Origin: a bacterium
GTDB lineage: Bacteria; Pseudomonadota; Alphaproteobacteria; Rhizobiales; Aestuariivirgaceae
Assembly (NCBI GenBank): GCA_022842165.1
Contig: JALHQC010000028.1
Span: forward strand, 1-48,392
Direction of reading: 5' to 3'
DNA: 48,392 nucleotides
Position numbers and translations under genes: made by a program. How positions within the stretch are numbered: the stretch's first letter is position 1; the number at the start of each line of letters is the position of its first letter. Shown here piece by piece: positions 45,648 to 48,392 of this stretch. The notes under the pieces are model-generated. The model made no database searches. It saw only the letters and a list, made by a program, of their open reading frames with translations, and had not been told where the DNA came from.

Positions 45648-46742
45648 ATGCGAATTGCCTTTTATGCGCCGCTGAAGTCTCCCGATCATCCCATACCATC
45701 GGGCGATCGCCAGATGGCGCGCATGCTGATCTCAGCACTCAGGGCTGCCAGGCACGAGGTTGGCACCGTTTCGCATCTGAGGTGTTTTCTGCCCGATCCG
45801 GCGGAGGACCGGCTGGACCGCCTCGAAATCGAGGCAGAGGGTGAACGCGCGAAGCTGACGGCGCTGTGGGCGGCCGGGGGCCGGCCGGACCTGTGGTTCT
45901 GCTATCATCCCTACTACAAGTCACCGGACCTGCTGGGGCCGGTGCTGGCCCGCGCCCATGGCCTGGCCTATGTGACGGCCGAGGCATCCTACTCGGCGCG
46001 GCGGAATTCCGGTGCCTGGGCCAGGGCTCAAGCTGCGGTGGCCAACGCCGTGCAGCAGGCGGAGATCAATTTCTGCTTCACGACACGCGATCGCCAGGGG
46101 CTTCAGGAGGCAATACCCGCGGCAAGACTGGCGATGATCGCGCCGTACATCGATGCCGAGCGGTTCCGCGATGGCGAGCCGCAGGACAATGCGCAGCGGC
46201 TGATCGTGGTGGCCATGATGCGGCAAGGCGACAAGCTCGACAGCTATGCGATGCTGGCGGAAGCTCTCCACCTGGTGCTCGATTGCTCCTGGACGCTCGC
46301 AATCGCCGGGGACGGAGATGCGCGCGACGAGGTCCGGGGGTTTTTCCAAGGAATTCCGGCAGACCGCGTGACCTGGCTTGGCGTTGTGGAGCCGAGCGAG
46401 ATCGCGGCGCTGTTCCGGGCGGGCGGAATTTATGTGTGGCCAGGATGCGGGGAGGCCTATGGACTTGCCTATCTCGAAGCCCAGGCGGCGGGGTTGCCTG
46501 TGGTGGCACAGCATACAGCAGGGGTTCCGGAGGTCGTTGTCCATGGCAGGACGGGTATCCTGACGCCTGAGGGCGATATCGCCGCATTCGCAAACGCCAT
46601 CCGCCGCCTGCTGACTGATGGCGAGGAGCGGCGGCGCATGGGGCGCGCAGCGCGGATGCAGGTTTTCGAAAAACACTCGCTGGCGGCGGCGACCGCCACG
46701 CTTGACGCGGCACTGAAGCTTGTGGAAGCGAGGCGGCGATGA
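45648..46742 (+). CDS. Glycosyltransferase family 4 protein
   Basis: A 364-residue GT-B fold enzyme. The C-terminal donor-binding motif is GCGEAYGLAYLEAQAAGLPVV with its conserved glutamates near residue 265. The segment HTAGVPEVVVHGRTGILTP completes the nucleotide-sugar site. The N-terminal acceptor domain begins MRIAFYAPLKSPDHPIPSGDRQ. Substrates are unknown. The next gene, a polysaccharide deacetylase, starts within its stop codon (ATGA overlap at 46739-46742), so the pair is coupled. Confidence 0.9.
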   Translation: MRIAFYAPLKSPDHPIPSGDRQMARMLISALRAARHEVGTVSHLRCFLPDPAEDRLDRLEIEAEGERAKLTALWAAGGRPDLWFCYHPYYKSPDLLGPVLARAHGLAYVTAEASYSARRNSGAWARAQAAVANAVQQAEINFCFTTRDRQGLQEAIPAARLAMIAPYIDAERFRDGEPQDNAQRLIVVAMMRQGDKLDSYAMLAEALHLVLDCSWTLAIAGDGDARDEVRGFFQGIPADRVTWLGVVEPSEIAALFRAGGIYVWPGCGEAYGLAYLEAQAAGLPVVAQHTAGVPEVVVHGRTGILTPEGDIAAFANAIRRLLTDGEERRRMGRAARMQVFEKHSLAAATATLDAALKLVEARRR

Positions 46743-47476
46743 GTTCGGCAGCCCTATGGCACGCAGTGAAAGACAGGCTCTCAGAACTCGACGACCTGGG
46801 CCAGCCGGTAAGGTTCTGGCTGCGGGACGACGATGCGGTTGAAGTGACGCCGGCCCTCTTGCGCCTCTTGAAGCTGACGGCCGATCACGCGGTGCCGCTG
46901 GCGCTCGCCATCGTCCCGGCTCATGCTGATGAAGGATTGGCGCGGGGATTGCGGCATTGGCCGCTGGTTGTGCCGGTGGTTCATGGCTGGTCGCATGCGA
47001 ACCATGCACCGGTCGGGCAGAAGAAACAGGAATTTGGTCCTCACCGTGGGCTCGATGCCATGCGCGGCGATCTTGCCGCCGGGCTCGCACGCATGCGCGA
47101 TGTGTTCGGGGAGGATCTGGCACCGGTTCTGGTGCCGCCCTGGAACCGGATATCGCCAGAGCTTCTGTCTGATTTGCGCGAGATCGGCTTTTCCGCTGTC
47201 TCAGGGTTTCGTTCAGTGCCGGAGTCCGCGTCCGTGCCGGTCATCAACACGCATCTCGACATCATGGATTGGCATGCAGCGCGGGGCGGGCGGCCTGCTG
47301 CCGATCTCGTTTCCGAACTTCTGCAGTTACTGGATGCAGAACCTGCGGGCGGGCGCGCTATCGGCATTCTCAGCCATCATCTGGTGCACGACGACGCGGC
47401 GTGGGATTTTCTCGAACAGATTTTCGAGGTAGCGGATGGACGCTGGACAAGCGTGAGGGAGCTTCTGCCGGAATAG
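46739..47476 (+). CDS. Polysaccharide deacetylase family protein
   Basis: A 245-residue NodB-homology protein. The aspartates of the first motif are in FWLRDDDAVEV (about residues 22-32) and the histidines in HGWSHANH (about 82-89), matching the metal-binding pattern of carbohydrate esterase family 4. It also has PPWNRISPE with the arginine, and a late histidine in GILSHHLVHDD. It lacks a signal peptide, so it is likely cytoplasmic. Coupled to the glycosyltransferase gene upstream, it probably modifies a cell-surface sugar precursor. Confidence 0.87.
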   Translation: MSSAALWHAVKDRLSELDDLGQPVRFWLRDDDAVEVTPALLRLLKLTADHAVPLALAIVPAHADEGLARGLRHWPLVVPVVHGWSHANHAPVGQKKQEFGPHRGLDAMRGDLAAGLARMRDVFGEDLAPVLVPPWNRISPELLSDLREIGFSAVSGFRSVPESASVPVINTHLDIMDWHAARGGRPAADLVSELLQLLDAEPAGGRAIGILSHHLVHDDAAWDFLEQIFEVADGRWTSVRELLPE

Positions 47477-47490
47477 GGCTTTCCGCGCTG

Positions 47491-47952
47491 TTACCGCAGC
47501 TTGTTCAACTCGCTGCGCACTTCACTCAAGGCTGCGGTCGTCGTGTTGAGGCGCAGGGCGAGCATGCGCATGATCTGCAGCGACATTTCCGGAAACTCCG
47601 CCAAAAGCCTGATGAACTGCTCCTTGGTGATGCGGAGCGCCTTCACGGGCCGCGTGGTCCTGATGGTGGCCGTGCGAACAACATCGCACAAGATTGCGAT
47701 TTCGCCGACGATCTGATTTTCCTCGATGGTGCCGATCTTGATCTGGCCGGATGGCGACTCGATCAGGATTTCGGCCTGGCCCGAGAGCAGCACATAGGCG
47801 GCATCGCCCGGATCGCCCTGGTGGAACAGGACGCGTGAAGCCGGGAAGTTCACGATTTCCGAGGTGAAGGCTAGCAGCTTCAGCTTGGCTGGCGACACAT
47901 CAGAAAACAGCGGCACCTGCTTCAGAAGTTCGACTTCGTCTTTCAGCGACAT
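47491..47952 (-). CDS. Stand-alone cyclic nucleotide-binding domain protein
   Basis: A 153-residue protein made of a single CRP-type sensor domain. The phosphate-binding cassette is VGEIAILCDVVRTATIRT (about residues 82-99), with the conserved glutamate and arginine that contact cyclic nucleotide. There is no DNA-binding helix-turn-helix, only a C-terminal helix (LNTTTAALSEVRSELNKL). It lies 37 bases downstream of a partial ABC ATPase gene on the same strand, so it may sense cAMP or cGMP for that transporter. Confidence 0.88.
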   Translation of the reverse strand: MSLKDEVELLKQVPLFSDVSPAKLKLLAFTSEIVNFPASRVLFHQGDPGDAAYVLLSGQAEILIESPSGQIKIGTIEENQIVGEIAILCDVVRTATIRTTRPVKALRITKEQFIRLLAEFPEMSLQIMRMLALRLNTTTAALSEVRSELNKLR

Positions 47953-47989
47953 AGGAACGTTTCCCTGATCATTCTCCGGCGCGGCTTCC

Positions 47990-48392
47990 TCATGACGTCA
48001 CTCTCTTGAACGCAGCATTGCTGTCCGCCAGCTCCTTATAAGTTCCACTTGCGACAGGCACACCACGTTCGAATACGATGATGCGTTCGAACAGCGAGGC
48101 AAGCGTCGGGTTCGACAATACCGCGACAACCGCAGGCCGGTACTGCGTCTCGTTGAACCAGTGCATCAGATTCATGATGATCCTCATCTGGGCCTGCTGG
48201 TCCAACGCGGAAAGCGGCCGGTTGACGAGCAGATATTCGGGCCGCTTCAACAGCGCCCTTGCGAAACTGACCTTCTGGCGCTGGCTTGCGGTGAGGCGGC
48301 GGCCGCCGACACCGACGTTGAAGGAGAGGCCGACGTCAATAACGTCGTTGCGCAGGCCTTGCCTGCCGAGAAGGTCGTGGAGAATGGCCCGG
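47990..48392 (-). CDS. Partial ABC-type ATPase with degenerate catalytic motifs
   Basis: The 3' part of a longer gene whose 5' end lies beyond base 48392. The visible 133 residues cover the ABC signature to the C-terminus. The signature reads LTASQ instead of LSGGQ. The Walker B region is YLLVNRPLSALD, with asparagine and arginine where aspartate and glutamate normally stand, and the switch region reads VAVLSNP, without the usual histidine. The segment ARALLKRPEY still marks it as an ABC ATPase. I recall similar degenerate ATPases beside cyclic-nucleotide-binding proteins in rhizobia, but cannot confirm this. Confidence 0.75.
   Translation of the reverse strand, partial: RAILHDLLGRQGLRNDVIDVGLSFNVGVGGRRLTASQRQKVSFARALLKRPEYLLVNRPLSALDQQAQMRIIMNLMHWFNETQYRPAVVAVLSNPTLASLFERIIVFERGVPVASGTYKELADSNAAFKRVTS

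Overview
The window reads as a chromosomal segment of a GC-rich alphaproteobacterium, most likely in the order Hyphomicrobiales (Rhizobiales). The support is gene content and order: yebC, ruvC-ruvA-ruvB, ybgC, tolQ-tolR-tolA-tolB-pal, cpoB, tilS, ftsH, folP, glmM all run on the plus strand in the order usual for that group. FolP also has the N-terminal extension I associate with the order. I cannot name a genus. About 53 protein genes and one tRNA are supported.

Layout. 1-3.55 kb: a polyamine-type ABC importer (binding protein and two permeases; the ATPase is not here). 3.55-5.4 kb: a small unknown protein, yebC, and an exported histidine phosphatase. 5.5-20.5 kb: a long plus-strand housekeeping run covering Holliday junction processing, the Tol-Pal envelope system, tRNA-Ile lysidine synthesis, the membrane protease FtsH, folate synthesis and phosphoglucosamine mutase. 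It has three irregularities: a membrane protein gene and a palindromic element between ruvA and ruvB, two tandem pal genes, and a palindromic repeat translated in frame inside folP. 20.5-25.7 kb: an exported unknown protein, an EamA exporter, a small outer-membrane beta-barrel, and the serine pair serC-serA. 25.7-30.4 kb: an exported unknown protein divergent from a DUF4139 protein, then purA.

30.4-32.0 kb looks like a small accessory islet. A 27-28 bp near-copy of the purA 3' end recurs about 640 bp downstream, bracketing an A/T-rich membrane protein gene. An Xre-RES toxin-antitoxin pair follows. 32.0-39.1 kb: a PPK2 kinase, a membrane protein, an EAL protein with a degenerate GGDEF domain, a CAP-domain protein, rpoH, rluD, and a small membrane protein whose start codon overlaps that of rluD head to head.

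39.1-44.4 kb: tRNA-Glu(CTC), followed by a minus-strand set of six genes (small unknown, YHS protein, AhpD-like, FMN split-barrel, DUF1348 and Tat-exported metallo-beta-lactamase-fold proteins). A divergent LysR regulator faces them. This looks like an accessory redox or detoxification module and is the best candidate for an undescribed system. 44.4-47.5 kb: cell-surface carbohydrate genes (nucleotide-sugar epimerase, GT4 glycosyltransferase, polysaccharide deacetylase). 47.5 kb to the end: a stand-alone cyclic-nucleotide-binding protein and the 3' part of an ABC-type ATPase gene whose product lacks the canonical catalytic motifs.

All calls are by eye. Family names come from motif recognition, and no database search, promoter scan or folding was run.
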